This document shows, in pieces, positions 18,730 through 29,532 of a stretch of 64,000 nucleotides of DNA. The stretch's first letter is position 1. The number at the start of each line of letters is the position of its first letter. A model generated the notes under the pieces. The model worked only from the letters and a program-made list of their open reading frames with translations. It was not told the DNA's origin and ran no database searches. Source of the stretch: Pectobacterium carotovorum. GTDB lineage: Bacteria; Pseudomonadota; Gammaproteobacteria; Enterobacterales; Enterobacteriaceae. The stretch covers positions 1,364,001 through 1,428,000 of the forward strand of contig CP066552.1 in NCBI GenBank assembly GCA_016415585.1, written 5' to 3'. The position numbers and the translations under genes were made by a program.

Positions 18730-19836
18730 ATGGCGAACACCTTATCCCCTTTCCGTGCCGATACCGTCGGCAGTTTCTTGCGTCCGGCAGCGATTAAGGA
18801 AGCACGTCTTCAGCATCAGGCAGGCGAGATTGATGATGCTGCGCTGCGTAGCATTGAAGATCGCGAGATTCTGCGCGTGGTAGAAAAGCAGCGTGAAGCG
18901 GGTCTGCAGGTTGTGACGGATGGTGAACTGCGTCGCGCCTGGTGGCACTTCGACTTCTTTGCCGATTTGCACGGCGTGGAGCGCTACGAAGCCGATCACG
19001 GTATTCAATTCAACGGTATTCAGACCAAATCCCATGCGATTCGCGTTGTGGATAAAGTCGGTTTTAATCCTCAGCACCCGATGCTCGATCATTTCCGCTA
19101 CCTGAACAGCATTTCTGGCGATGCCGTCGCGAAAATGACGATTCCAAGTCCTAGCGTGATGCATTTCCGTGGTGGACGAAAAGCGATTGATGCGACGGTT
19201 TACCCCGATCTGGCTGACTACTTCGATGATTTGGCACAAACCTGGCGCGATGCGATCCACGCATTTTATGATGCGGGTTGCCGCTTCCTGCAACTGGATG
19301 ACACCGTATGGGCCTACCTGTGCTCTGACGATCAAAAACGCCAGATTCGTGAACGTGGTGAAGATCCAGCACAACTGGCGCGGACCTATGCTGACGTGCT
19401 GAACAAAGCGCTGGCTGATAAGCCTGCGGATCTGGTGATCGGTTTACACGTTTGTCGCGGTAATTTCCGTTCGACCTGGATTTCTGAAGGCGGGTACGAG
19501 CCTGTGGCAGAAATTCTGTTCGGTGAAGTGAATGTTGATGCGTTCTTCCTGGAATATGATACCGAGAGAGCGGGTGGGTTTGAGCCGCTGCGTTTTGTGA
19601 AGCCAGGCCATCAGCAGGTAGTGCTGGGGCTGATCACCACGAAGAACGGTGAACTGGAAGAGGCTGAAGTTGTGCAGGTGCGTATCGCGGAAGCGGCAAA
19701 ATATGTCAATCTCAACCAAATTTGCCTGAGCCCGCAGTGTGGCTTTGCTTCAACGGAAGAGGGCAACAGCCTGACGGAAGAGCAGCAGTGGAATAAGCTG
19801 AAACTTGTCGTGGATATCGCCAATCACGTGTGGTGA
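18730..19836 (+). CDS. Stand-alone cobalamin-independent methionine synthase-like protein (MetE C-terminal domain)
   Basis: A 368-residue cytosolic protein matching only the catalytic C-terminal barrel of MetE, as in the B. subtilis YxjG/YxjH group. Such proteins methylate homocysteine or a related thiol using a folate or other methyl donor. The zinc ligands are in place: His240 and Cys242 (GLHVCRGN), Glu275 (FFLEYD) and Cys337 (SPQCGFAS). The N-terminal folate-docking half of full-length MetE (about 750 residues) is absent. AGGAG lies just before the start. MetR and MetJ sites upstream tie it firmly to methionine biosynthesis. A terminator follows. It has no counterpart at this place in E. 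coli, and its methyl donor is unknown. Confidence 0.9.
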   Translation: MANTLSPFRADTVGSFLRPAAIKEARLQHQAGEIDDAALRSIEDREILRVVEKQREAGLQVVTDGELRRAWWHFDFFADLHGVERYEADHGIQFNGIQTKSHAIRVVDKVGFNPQHPMLDHFRYLNSISGDAVAKMTIPSPSVMHFRGGRKAIDATVYPDLADYFDDLAQTWRDAIHAFYDAGCRFLQLDDTVWAYLCSDDQKRQIRERGEDPAQLARTYADVLNKALADKPADLVIGLHVCRGNFRSTWISEGGYEPVAEILFGEVNVDAFFLEYDTERAGGFEPLRFVKPGHQQVVLGLITTKNGELEEAEVVQVRIAEAAKYVNLNQICLSPQCGFASTEEGNSLTEEQQWNKLKLVVDIANHVW

Positions 19837-19875
19837 TACCGATGAGATAGCGCTATCTCTGCAACAGATATACAG

Positions 19876-19904
19876 AGGCTGGATCATACGATCCGGCCTT
19901 TTTT
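19876..19904 (+). terminator. Rho-independent terminator after the metE-like gene
   Basis: A perfect 10-bp stem (AGGCTGGATC with GATCCGGCCT, one G-T pair) has a 4-base loop and a following T-run, 39 bases after the stop. Confidence 0.85.
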
Positions 19905-20182
19905 GTGGCCATTATCCAGCTTTCCGTTCGCGACGATTTTGTGAAATATGTTTTTTTTATGATCGAACAGCGCATTTTATGCCGGTTTTTGTCAGTTTTA
20001 TTGCAATGAAATATCGATAAATGCGCAAATCATGTGTTATGCAAATCAGGATAAACCAATTTATATTCTTATTTTTTGGCATAGTTAGGCTTGATACTCT
20101 GGTTTTTGGATCTCCACTTGTCTTTTTACGCTATAAACGTTTTACTTAGCACCCAATATGGCTGTGAAAAAAATAACTCCTC

Positions 20183-20309
<127 letters not shown>

Positions 20310-20439
20310 TGACCGCCATCTTTCGCGTCGTCAGAGCGTTGGCTCATTCTTCGGGTTACCCGTTTGCGAATGGTTTCTGGCGGCGATAAACGGCACCGTT
20401 TTCTTTTTATCGATTTGATACAGGCAACACGACATAACT

Positions 20440-21759
20440 ATGAGTCATCGTTTAACTTCCAAAGATATCGTGGCATTAGGTTTTATGACCTTTGCTTTGT
20501 TCGTGGGGGCAGGAAATATTATTTTCCCGCCAATGGTGGGATTGCAGGCGGGAGAGCACGTTTGGACCGCAGCACTCGGCTTTCTGCTGACGGCGGTGGG
20601 CCTACCGGTGTTGACTGTGATCGCCCTTGCCCGGGTTGGCGGTGGCGTTGACGCGCTGAGCTCGCCGATTGGTAAAAAGGCCGGTGTGGTTCTGGCGACC
20701 GTGTGCTATCTGGCTGTTGGGCCACTGTTCGCAACGCCGCGCACGGCAACCGTATCGTTTGAAGTCGGTCTGGCGCCTTTAGTCGGCAACGGAGCCTCTC
20801 CGCTGCTGATTTATAGCCTGATTTATTTTGCCATTGTGATCGCGATTTCCCTGTATCCCGGCAAACTGCTGGATACGGTCGGCCATGTGCTGGCACCGTT
20901 AAAGATTATTGCTCTGGCGGTACTGGGTATTGCTGCTGTGCTGTGGCCTGCCGGTTCACCTATCCCGGCGACAGAAACGTATGAGCAACTGCCGTTCTCT
21001 AATGGTTTCGTCAACGGCTATCTGACGATGGATACGCTGGGCGCAATGGTCTTTGGTATCGTGATCGTTAATGCAGCGCGCTCGCGTGGGGTGACCAGCT
21101 CCGTGCTGCTGACGCGTTATACCGTATGGGCTGGGTTAATTGCGGGCATCGGTCTTACACTGGTCTATCTGAGCCTGTTCCAGCTCGGTTCTGTCAGTGG
21201 TGAACTGGTGCCGCAGGCGCAAAACGGTGCTGAAATTCTCCATGCCTATGTGCAACACACGTTCGGCAACATGGGAAGCAGCTTCCTGGCGTTGTTAATC
21301 TTCATCGCGTGTCTGGTGACGGCGGTGGGGCTAACCTGTGCCTGTGCTGAGTTCTTTGCACAATACCTGCCGTTGTCTTATCGCACGCTGGTGTTTGTGC
21401 TGGGAACGTTCTCGATGGTGGTGTCTAATCTGGGCCTGAGCCATCTGATTCAACTTTCCATTCCTGTACTGACGGCGATTTATCCACCGTGTATCATTCT
21501 GGTTTTATTGAGCTTTACGCTGCGTTGGTGGAATAGCGCTTCACGTATTGTGGCCCCCGTCATGTTAGTCAGTCTGTTATTTGGCATGATTGATGGTATA
21601 AAATCGTCGGCCTTCAAAACGCTGTTGCCAGAGTGGAGCCTCAACCTGCCGCTGAGCGAGCAAGGGTTGGCCTGGCTGCCACCGTCACTGCTGATTTTAT
21701 TGGTTGCGGTGATTTACGACAGACTTTGTGGTCGTCAGGAAGTTACGGTACATCAATAA
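20440..21759 (+). CDS. brnQ: Branched-chain amino acid transport system II carrier BrnQ
   Basis: A 439-residue inner-membrane carrier of the LIVCS family that imports leucine, isoleucine and valine with a cation (H+ or Na+). The hydrophobic pattern supports about 12 helices. Family stretches include [19 protein letters not shown] near the N-terminus and [14 protein letters not shown]. It occupies the same place relative to phoBR and proY as in E. coli. A terminator lies between it and proY, so the two are probably separate transcripts. Confidence 0.95.
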   Translation: MSHRLTSKDIVALGFMTFALFVGAGNIIFPPMVGLQAGEHVWTAALGFLLTAVGLPVLTVIALARVGGGVDALSSPIGKKAGVVLATVCYLAVGPLFATPRTATVSFEVGLAPLVGNGASPLLIYSLIYFAIVIAISLYPGKLLDTVGHVLAPLKIIALAVLGIAAVLWPAGSPIPATETYEQLPFSNGFVNGYLTMDTLGAMVFGIVIVNAARSRGVTSSVLLTRYTVWAGLIAGIGLTLVYLSLFQLGSVSGELVPQAQNGAEILHAYVQHTFGNMGSSFLALLIFIACLVTAVGLTCACAEFFAQYLPLSYRTLVFVLGTFSMVVSNLGLSHLIQLSIPVLTAIYPPCIILVLLSFTLRWWNSASRIVAPVMLVSLLFGMIDGIKSSAFKTLLPEWSLNLPLSEQGLAWLPPSLLILLVAVIYDRLCGRQEVTVHQ

Positions 21760-21830
21760 TATCGTTCATGCCTGATTGCACTGGGGCGGTAGGGATAGCG
21801 TACTGCTCCAGCACAACGTTGGGTTTCTGC

Positions 21831-21862
21831 ACCACAGGTCTTTGCCTGTGGTTTTTCTTTTT
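21831..21862 (+). terminator. Rho-independent terminator after brnQ
   Basis: A perfect 8-bp stem (ACCACAGG with CCTGTGGT) with a 6-base loop is followed by a T-rich tract. Confidence 0.9.
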
Positions 21863-21899
21863 GTAATGTTCTCCTTATATAAGACAGGGTTGCTTATCA

Positions 21900-23276
21900 A
21901 TGGAACAACCATCCTCTAAGCTCAAGCGTGGGTTAAGCACGCGGCATATCCGCTTTATCGCCCTTGGATCGGCGATCGGAACCGGTCTGTTTTATGGTTC
22001 CGCGAGTGCGATCCAAATGGCTGGCCCCAGTGTATTACTGGCTTATCTGATCGGTGGGGTTGTCGCATATATCATCATGCGTGCACTGGGTGAAATGTCG
22101 GTGCATAACCCGCAGTCCAGCTCGTTTTCCCGCTATGCGCAGGATTATCTCGGGCCATTGGCGGGGTATATCACCGGCTGGACTTACTGCTTTGAGATGC
22201 TGATTGTCGCCATTGCCGATGTGACTGCATTTGGCATCTACATGGGCGTCTGGTTCCCTGCCGTGCCGCACTGGGTGTGGGTTCTGAGTGTGGTACTCAT
22301 CATTGGTGCCATTAACCTGATGAATGTGAAAGCCTTTGGTGAACTGGAGTTTTGGCTCTCTTTCTTCAAAGTGGCCACGATTATCATCATGATCGCGGCC
22401 GGGATCGGCATCATTATCTGGGGGATTGGCAACGGGGGCGAACCCACCGGTATCCACAACCTCTGGAGTAATGGCGGGTTCTTCAGTAACGGTGTGGTGG
22501 GGATGATTCTCTCGCTGCAACTGGTGATGTTTGCGTATGGTGGCGTGGAGATTATCGGGATTACGGCTGGTGAGGCGAAAGACCCGCAGAAGTCTATCCC
22601 TCGTGCGATTAACTCTGTGCCGTGGCGTATTCTGGTGTTCTATGTCGGCACGCTGTTCGTCATTATGTCGATTTATCCGTGGAATCAGGTCGGTACCAAC
22701 GGGAGCCCGTTCGTGCTGACGTTCCAGCATATGGGGATTACCGCGGCGGCAGGAATCCTGAACTTTGTCGTGATTACCGCGTCGCTGTCGGCGATTAACA
22801 GCGATGTCTTCGGCGTCGGCCGTATGCTGCACGGGATGGCGGAACAGGGGCATGCACCGAAGGTGTTTAGCCGCATTTCCAAACGCGGTATTCCGTGGGT
22901 CACGGTGGTTGTGATGATGATGGCGCTGCTGGTGGCGGTGTATCTGAATTACATTATGCCCGGCAAAGTTTTCCTGGTGATTGCTTCACTGGCAACGTTT
23001 GCAACGGTGTGGGTGTGGATCATGATTCTGTTTTCTCAGATCGCATTCCGTCGTCGTCTGAGCCCGGATGAAGTGAAGGCGCTGGCGTTCCCACTGCGCG
23101 GTGGTATCGTGACCTCCGTGTTCGGTATCGTCTTCCTGTTCTTCATCATCGGTTTGATTGGCTACTTCCCGGACACGCGCGTGTCGCTGTATGTCGGCAT
23201 CATCTGGATATTGCTGCTTTTGGTGGGCTATGTCTGGAAGAAGAAGCGTCAGAACGCGGTAGCGGCACAGAATTAA
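21900..23276 (+). CDS. proY: Proline-specific permease ProY (APC family)
   Basis: A 458-residue amino-acid permease of the APC superfamily with about 12 membrane helices. The helix-1 motif [18 protein letters not shown] is the conserved substrate-binding break, and helix 6 carries [19 protein letters not shown]. Members of the AAT subfamily move amino acids with protons. The call ProY rests on overall resemblance and on its position after brnQ. Substrate specificity is not visible in the sequence, and the related proline-histidine permeases would look similar. Confidence 0.88.
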   Translation: MEQPSSKLKRGLSTRHIRFIALGSAIGTGLFYGSASAIQMAGPSVLLAYLIGGVVAYIIMRALGEMSVHNPQSSSFSRYAQDYLGPLAGYITGWTYCFEMLIVAIADVTAFGIYMGVWFPAVPHWVWVLSVVLIIGAINLMNVKAFGELEFWLSFFKVATIIIMIAAGIGIIIWGIGNGGEPTGIHNLWSNGGFFSNGVVGMILSLQLVMFAYGGVEIIGITAGEAKDPQKSIPRAINSVPWRILVFYVGTLFVIMSIYPWNQVGTNGSPFVLTFQHMGITAAAGILNFVVITASLSAINSDVFGVGRMLHGMAEQGHAPKVFSRISKRGIPWVTVVVMMMALLVAVYLNYIMPGKVFLVIASLATFATVWVWIMILFSQIAFRRRLSPDEVKALAFPLRGGIVTSVFGIVFLFFIIGLIGYFPDTRVSLYVGIIWILLLLVGYVWKKKRQNAVAAQN

Positions 23277-23309
23277 GCTAGTCGATTGCTATCAGAAGAA
23301 GCGAGGTTG

Positions 23310-23449
23310 CTGACAAAGTCCGCAGAGCGGGAGTAACGGATAGATCGTAAAGACGCTGTGAATACGTCCATGTACGCTCGGCTTGCGCCATCCCTGGCGC
23401 AAACGCTTTACTCTTCTATTCCGTTACTCCCGTTTTCATTCGGTGTCAG
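23310..23449. repeat. 140-bp imperfect inverted-repeat element between proY and ybdG
   Basis: Its arms share CTGACA/TGTCAG at the ends, a 13-base identical core CGGGAGTAACGGA (23328-23340) with its complement at 23420-23432, and TAAAG/CTTTA inside. A perfect inner hairpin TTGCGCCA-TCCC-TGGCGCAA sits at 23383-23402. No coding region is present. The structure suits a non-autonomous mobile repeat, and it may also terminate the two convergent genes. Confidence 0.7.
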
Positions 23450-23475
23450 CCGCTTTCGTTCCTTTGCATGAGATA

Positions 23476-24750
23476 TTACGCTTTCGGAGCCGTCATTTGC
23501 TGAGCCATGATCCGCATATCATGGCCGGTTGGCGTTTGGTGAATACGGAGATCGAACTCCGGTAAGATCGCAAAGATATGGTCGAAAATGTCAGACTGAA
23601 TGCTTTCATAATCGACCCAGGCGGTCGTGTTGGTAAACGCATAAATTTCCAGCGGTACCCCTTCTGACGTTGGCGCAAGCTGCCGCACCATCAGCGTCAT
23701 CCCTTTATGAATACCCGGATGGGTGCGCAGATATACCTGAAGGTAGGCGCGGAACGTGCCTAAATTCGTCAGACGACGGCCGTTCAGCGGTGATGTCAGG
23801 TCGGAATCGGACTGTGCATTGTGCTGCTCCAGTTCGCTCTTCTTGTTCTGAATATAAGGCGACAGTAATTTACTACGCAGCAACCGAGCCTGCTCATCTT
23901 CCGTCATAAAATGCACGCTGGTGGTATCGATATTGATACTACGCTTGATGCGCCGCCCCCCTGATTCCGACATCGAACGCCAGTTCTTAAAAGAATCCGA
24001 TACTAACGCGTAGGTGGGAATGGTGGTGACGGTATTGTCCCAATTTCTCACTTTTACCGTTGTCAGCCCGATATCGATAACGGCCCCGTCAGCGCCGTAT
24101 TTCGGCATTTCGAGCCAGTCTCCCAGCGTTAACATGTCGTTGGCGGAGAGTTGGATGCCCGCGACCAATCCCATAATCGGATCTTTGAACACCAACATCA
24201 GGACGGCGGCCATTGCGCCTAACCCACTAATCAGAATCAGCGGCGATTTCCCGATGAGCAGTGACACCACCATAATACTGATAACAATGGTGGCGATCAG
24301 TTTCAGACTCTGGAAGATACCGCGCAGCGGCAATTGGGCGGCGACTTTGGTTCGGGCGGAAACGTTGAGCAGAACATCGAGGAGCGAGAACAGGGACAGC
24401 AGCGCAAAAACCATGATCCACACTTGGGAACAGATGATGAGCGCTTCACGGGTTTCACTCTGCGAGGGAAGCCACACAAAAACCTGAATATTCAGGATCA
24501 CCCCTTGGAGCAAGAAGGCCAGCCGGTTAAACAAGTTGTGTTGCGTCAGCGCCTGTTTCCACCCGTGCCCCTCGGTTTTTCCGGGTTTATTGAGTGAGCG
24601 CAGTACCATTCTTTTCAGCACAACCTGATGAAAAATCAGGTGGATGACGGCAGAAATGAGCAATATCAGCCCAAGAACAATCAGTAACGCAATGATGCTA
24701 GCGTGTTCTATTCCAGCTTCTCTCAGCCACAGCGCGAGATTTTGTTGCAT
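23476..24750 (-). CDS. ybdG: Mechanosensitive channel of the MscS family, YbdG (MscM) type
   Basis: A 424-residue inner-membrane channel that opens on hypo-osmotic shock; YbdG gives the miniconductance activity in E. coli. There are about five N-terminal helices. The pore-lining region reads [25 protein letters not shown]. The beta domain has [22 protein letters not shown] and the C-terminal domain contains [13 protein letters not shown]. The start at 24750 has a perfect AAGGAG; the frame is open further upstream to 24792. In E. coli ybdG is at a different locus, so this is a rearrangement relative to that genome. It is convergent with proY. Confidence 0.9.
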   Translation of the reverse strand: MQQNLALWLREAGIEHASIIALLIVLGLILLISAVIHLIFHQVVLKRMVLRSLNKPGKTEGHGWKQALTQHNLFNRLAFLLQGVILNIQVFVWLPSQSETREALIICSQVWIMVFALLSLFSLLDVLLNVSARTKVAAQLPLRGIFQSLKLIATIVISIMVVSLLIGKSPLILISGLGAMAAVLMLVFKDPIMGLVAGIQLSANDMLTLGDWLEMPKYGADGAVIDIGLTTVKVRNWDNTVTTIPTYALVSDSFKNWRSMSESGGRRIKRSINIDTTSVHFMTEDEQARLLRSKLLSPYIQNKKSELEQHNAQSDSDLTSPLNGRRLTNLGTFRAYLQVYLRTHPGIHKGMTLMVRQLAPTSEGVPLEIYAFTNTTAWVDYESIQSDIFDHIFAILPEFDLRIHQTPTGHDMRIMAQQMTAPKA

Positions 24751-24910
24751 GCGTTCTCCTTTTATTCCAATGAGTCTGTCGTGCATGAACACGATATGGC
24801 TTTAAGGCTAAGGATTTAGCGCCCCTAGTCAACCTTTTGTATTATTTAAGATATCGCCGGGAAGAGGCGGTGAGAGGTGAAGAAGAACAGAGGGATAAAT
24901 TGCGGGCAAA

Positions 24911-24939
24911 GAAAAAGCCAGCTGCATAGCAACTGGCTT
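24911..24939 (-). terminator. Rho-independent terminator after the peroxiredoxin gene
   Basis: On the minus strand, AAGCCAGTTGC and GCAGCTGGCTT pair with one G-U and a 3-base loop, followed by TTTTTC. It lies 35 bases beyond the stop codon of the 2-Cys peroxiredoxin. Confidence 0.85.
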
Positions 24940-24973
24940 GGTCATCATATTGCCATGTCGGCAGGATGAGGAA

Positions 24974-25576
24974 TTACAGCTTGTCTGCGTTCTCAGACAG
25001 GTATTTCGCTACGCCGTCTGGTGACGCGCCCATACCGGATTTACCTTTTTCCCACTGCGCCGGGCATACTTCGCCGTGCTCTTCGTGGAATTGCAGGGCG
25101 TCAACGGTACGCAGCATTTCATCGATGTTACGACCCAGCGGCAGATCGTTCACCACCTGGTGACGAACTACGCCGTTTTTGTCGATCAGGAAAGAACCAC
25201 GCAGTGCAACACCGGCTTCTGGGTGCTCAATGCCGTAGGCCTTCTGGATTTCGCGCTTAATGTCAGCAACCATCGCGTATTGCACTTCGCCGATGCCGCC
25301 TTTGTCCACAGGGGTTTTACGCCATGCGTTGTGAACAAACTCGGAGTCGAAGGACACGCCAACCACTTCTACGCCGCGTTTCTTGAACTCGGCATAGCGG
25401 TGATCGAAAGCAATCAGCTCTGACGGACAAACGAAGGTGAAGTCCATCGGCCAGAAGAAGATCACGGCAGCTTTACCGTTGATGTGCTTCTTCAGGTTGA
25501 AATTTTCGACGATTTCGCCACTGCCTAAAACGGCAGCTGCGGTGAAGTCTGGGGCTTGACGAGTTACCAGGACCAT
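24974..25576 (-). CDS. Typical 2-Cys peroxiredoxin (AhpC/TSA family)
   Basis: A 200-residue thiol peroxidase that reduces hydrogen peroxide and organic peroxides. The peroxidatic Cys50 lies in FTFVCPSE and the resolving Cys171 in EVCPAQW. The sequence belongs to the Prx1-type group seen in Yersinia, Serratia and Vibrio rather than to E. coli AhpC, and no ahpF is adjacent. The partner reductase is therefore probably thioredoxin, by inference. GGIGE and a C-terminal YL resemble the motifs that make some peroxiredoxins sensitive to over-oxidation. AGGAG precedes the start. It is monocistronic. Confidence 0.92.
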   Translation of the reverse strand: MVLVTRQAPDFTAAAVLGSGEIVENFNLKKHINGKAAVIFFWPMDFTFVCPSELIAFDHRYAEFKKRGVEVVGVSFDSEFVHNAWRKTPVDKGGIGEVQYAMVADIKREIQKAYGIEHPEAGVALRGSFLIDKNGVVRHQVVNDLPLGRNIDEMLRTVDALQFHEEHGEVCPAQWEKGKSGMGASPDGVAKYLSENADKL

Positions 25577-25976
25577 AATTACTCCTGTAGATAGCGGTTA
25601 ATGATCGGATGATATAAAAAACAGCGATCAGTATAGGGATTCTGCCTGAGTGAATACAGGCAAAGAGACCAATCAATGAGATAGCTTCTGTCTATTGAAC
25701 TCATCGCTATTTCCTTTCAAGAGGCTAGATTAACCCTTTTGATGGAAAGGACAATACCCGTCATACTTCAAGCTGCTTGTGCGTTGGCTACTCTTACTCA
25801 CCCCAGTCACTTACTTGAGTAAGCTCCTGGGGATTCGTACGCTTGCCGCGTTACAAGGCCATGCGGCCTTGTCCTAAAGGACCAACGCAGAGCGTTGTTC
25901 AAAACGCTCACGTTTTGTCACGTAACTCGAATTATTTAGGGTATACGTCGCGTAGAAAAACGGAAAAATCGCGATC
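25577..25976. other. 400-base spacer between the peroxiredoxin gene and acpH
   Basis: About half is an enlarged ERIC element (25755-25946). The rest, 25577-25750, should hold the peroxiredoxin promoter. I see no confident -35/-10 pair and no recognisable OxyR site. Confidence 0.5.
25755..25946 (-). repeat. ERIC element with an internal insertion of about 70 bp
   Basis: Canonical ERIC ends (ATACCCGTCATACTTCAAGC and CTCGAATTATTTAGGGTATA) and the core CCCCAGTCACTTACTTGAG are present. About 71 extra bases (roughly 25850-25920) interrupt one arm. They contain AAGGCCATGCGGCCTT and AAAACGCTCACGTTTT, each able to fold. Confidence 0.85.
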
Positions 25977-26558
25977 TTATAGCTGCTGCGCTTTCGCTAA
26001 TTGCATCATCCGTGGATAAAACTGCCAGAAGAGTGTTTCAAATTGGTGATAGTGCTGCTCGATATCCTGAAAAGAGCCGGACAGCGCAGCCAGTTTCGGG
26101 CGGCGTACCGACATTCTGTGCAGCACATCGGCGATAAACGGCAGCTCTGCGTAACGCGTCATCCAGCGTTCCGGCCACAGATAGCGATTCAGGTTCTGAA
26201 AGCGTTCTGGCGTGTGCGCCAGATGCGGCTCGATTTGTGATTGCGCATCGTCGATAAAGGCTTGAAGGGGCGTATCCGGCACCAACTGTAGCCAGTGACG
26301 CGCAAGATAGTGATCCCACAGCACATCCAACGTAATGGGTGAAACGCGGCGGAATTCATCGCTGAAATACTGACGCGCCTGTTTGACTTCCGGCAGGCTG
26401 TCGGTCAGTGAATCAACGCGACGATGCAGACGAATGCCCGCGACAATCTCGTCAGCGTAGCTGTCCTGCGGGTTGCCACGCACAAAATCCGCCATCAGAT
26501 TACCTAATAGGGAGCTGTCGGCCAGCGTGGCCAGATGGAGATGAGCGAGAAAATTCAT
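25977..26558 (-). CDS. acpH: Acyl carrier protein phosphodiesterase AcpH
   Basis: A 193-residue enzyme that removes the 4'-phosphopantetheine arm from holo-acyl carrier protein to give apo-ACP. It belongs to the AcpH (YajB) group of HD-like proteins. Conserved parts are [31 protein letters not shown] and [13 protein letters not shown]; the His and Asp residues probably bind Mn. The frame is open upstream to 26594, but the start at 26558 gives the family N-terminus and length. It is divergent from queA by 178 bases, as in E. coli. Confidence 0.93.
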   Translation of the reverse strand: MNFLAHLHLATLADSSLLGNLMADFVRGNPQDSYADEIVAGIRLHRRVDSLTDSLPEVKQARQYFSDEFRRVSPITLDVLWDHYLARHWLQLVPDTPLQAFIDDAQSQIEPHLAHTPERFQNLNRYLWPERWMTRYAELPFIADVLHRMSVRRPKLAALSGSFQDIEQHYHQFETLFWQFYPRMMQLAKAQQL

Positions 26559-26736
26559 TGGAATAGTATATCCGTTTCTTCTTTTATTGTGCACGCTCTC
26601 TTACATGGCAAAGTGGGAAGCCGCCGACTTTGACTGTGATGCATTACGCCTGCCGTGTGCTTATTTCTTGCAGCCATGCGCTTGCGGCTCTAGACTAGGC
26701 CGCCCATTTTTATGTATTACAGCTAAGTGAATTGCC

Positions 26737-27804
26737 ATGCGTGTTACCGATTTTTCGTTTGAACTTCCTGAATCATTGATTGCCCATTATCCACAAGCGG
26801 AACGCAGTGGGTGCCGCCTGCTATCGCTGGACGGGCCGACGGGAAATCTGACGCACGGCGTGTTTACCGATTTGCTGGATAAACTGAATCCTGGCGATCT
26901 GCTGGTGTTCAACAATACGCGCGTGATTCCCGCTCGTTTGTTTGGCCGTAAAGCCAGCGGCGGCAAGCTGGAAGTGCTGGTCGAGCGCGTGCTGGATGAC
27001 CATCGTGTATTGGCGCACGTTCGGGCGTCAAAAGCGCCAAAACCGGGTACGGAACTGCTGCTGGGCGATGACGAAAGCGTCAAGGCTACGATGGCCGCTC
27101 GCCACGATGCGCTATTTGAGCTGCATTTCGATGATTCTCGCGATGTCCTGTCGATTCTGAATGATATCGGCCACATGCCGTTGCCGCCTTATATCGACAG
27201 GCCTGATGAAGACGCCGACCGCGAGCTTTATCAGACGGTGTATAGCCAGCGTCCGGGTGCCGTAGCGGCCCCGACAGCGGGCTTGCATTTTGATGAGCCG
27301 ATGTTGGCTGCGCTGCGTGAGAAGGGCATCGACATGGCGTTCGTGACGCTGCACGTTGGTGCGGGGACTTTCCAGCCTGTACGCGTCGATACGATTGAAG
27401 ATCACATCATGCACGCCGAATATGCCGAAGTGCCGCAGGACGTCGTTGATGCTGTGCTGGCGTGCAAAGCGCGGGGAAACCGCGTGATCGCCGTTGGCAC
27501 CACTTCGGTACGCTCACTGGAAAGTGCCGCGCAGGCTAGTCAGAATGCGGCGATCGAACCGTTCTTCGGCGATACCAAAATTTTCATCTATCCGGGCTAT
27601 CACTACCGCATTATTGATGCGCTGGTCACCAATTTCCATTTACCCGAATCGACGTTAATCATGCTGGTGTCTGCCTTTGCCGGTTACCAGAACACGATGT
27701 CTGCCTACCGCCAGGCGGTGGCAGAGCAATATCGTTTTTTCAGCTACGGTGATGCGATGTTCATTACGCACAATCCGATGGCCGAACAGGAAAGAGTGGG
27801 ATAA
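26737..27804 (+). CDS. queA: S-adenosylmethionine:tRNA ribosyltransferase-isomerase QueA
   Basis: This enzyme transfers and rearranges the ribosyl part of S-adenosylmethionine onto preQ1 in tRNA, giving epoxyqueuosine at position 34 of GUN tRNAs. The protein has the usual length of 355 residues. Recognisable parts are the start [31 protein letters not shown], and [14 protein letters not shown]. It is followed 96 bases on by tgt, which performs the preceding step, so the two form a queuosine operon that continues into yajC-secDF in E. coli. Confidence 0.96.
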   Translation: MRVTDFSFELPESLIAHYPQAERSGCRLLSLDGPTGNLTHGVFTDLLDKLNPGDLLVFNNTRVIPARLFGRKASGGKLEVLVERVLDDHRVLAHVRASKAPKPGTELLLGDDESVKATMAARHDALFELHFDDSRDVLSILNDIGHMPLPPYIDRPDEDADRELYQTVYSQRPGAVAAPTAGLHFDEPMLAALREKGIDMAFVTLHVGAGTFQPVRVDTIEDHIMHAEYAEVPQDVVDAVLACKARGNRVIAVGTTSVRSLESAAQASQNAAIEPFFGDTKIFIYPGYHYRIIDALVTNFHLPESTLIMLVSAFAGYQNTMSAYRQAVAEQYRFFSYGDAMFITHNPMAEQERVG

Positions 27805-27900
27805 ACCCGCTTTCCACATAATAGGAACGTCACAGACCACGCTCTGTCAGGCGTTAATACATCATTACCATCAGACTGTTTTTCTGATGCCGGAGGCTAA

Positions 27901-29046
<1,146 letters not shown>

Positions 29047-29172
29047 TAGCCTGTTTGTTATGCATTGTATTTTGTTATGAATTGTATTTTGTTTTGAAGC
29101 GTTTTTACGATTATAAGGTTGATAACTTATCTTTTTGATAGCTTATCGTTTGACAAAAAAGAGGATATTTAC

Positions 29173-29505
29173 ATGAGTCTTTTCATCTCCGATGCTGTAG
29201 CTGCAACTGGCGCTCCGGCTCAGGGAAGCCCGTACTCTCTGGTTATTATGCTGGCCGTTTTTGGTCTGATTTTCTACTTTATGATCCTGCGTCCTCAGCA
29301 AAAACGCGCCAAGGAACACAAAAAGTTAATGGATTCTATCGGCAAGGGCGATGAAGTCTTAACGACCGGTGGTCTGGTTGGTCGCGTAACCAAAGTGTCC
29401 GAAACTGGCTATATTGCGATTGCGTTGAACGAGACCAATGAAGTGGTTATCAAACGTGATTTCGTGGCTGCCGTGCTGCCGAAGGGCACGATTAAGGCCC
29501 TGTAA
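29173..29505 (+). CDS. yajC: Sec translocon accessory protein YajC
   Basis: A 110-residue inner-membrane protein that associates with SecD-SecF and the holotranslocon. It has a single membrane helix (about 20-40, LVIMLAVFGLIFYFMI), followed by a charged cytoplasmic domain with LRPQQKRAKEHKKLM and GDEVLTTGGLVGRV. An in-frame ATG at 29119 would add 18 residues, but GAGGA before 29173 and the family start MSLFISDA favour the later one. secD follows 27 bases later. Confidence 0.95.
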   Translation: MSLFISDAVAATGAPAQGSPYSLVIMLAVFGLIFYFMILRPQQKRAKEHKKLMDSIGKGDEVLTTGGLVGRVTKVSETGYIAIALNETNEVVIKRDFVAAVLPKGTIKAL

Positions 29506-29532
29506 TTTCCGATTTTCCCGAAGGGAACTGCC

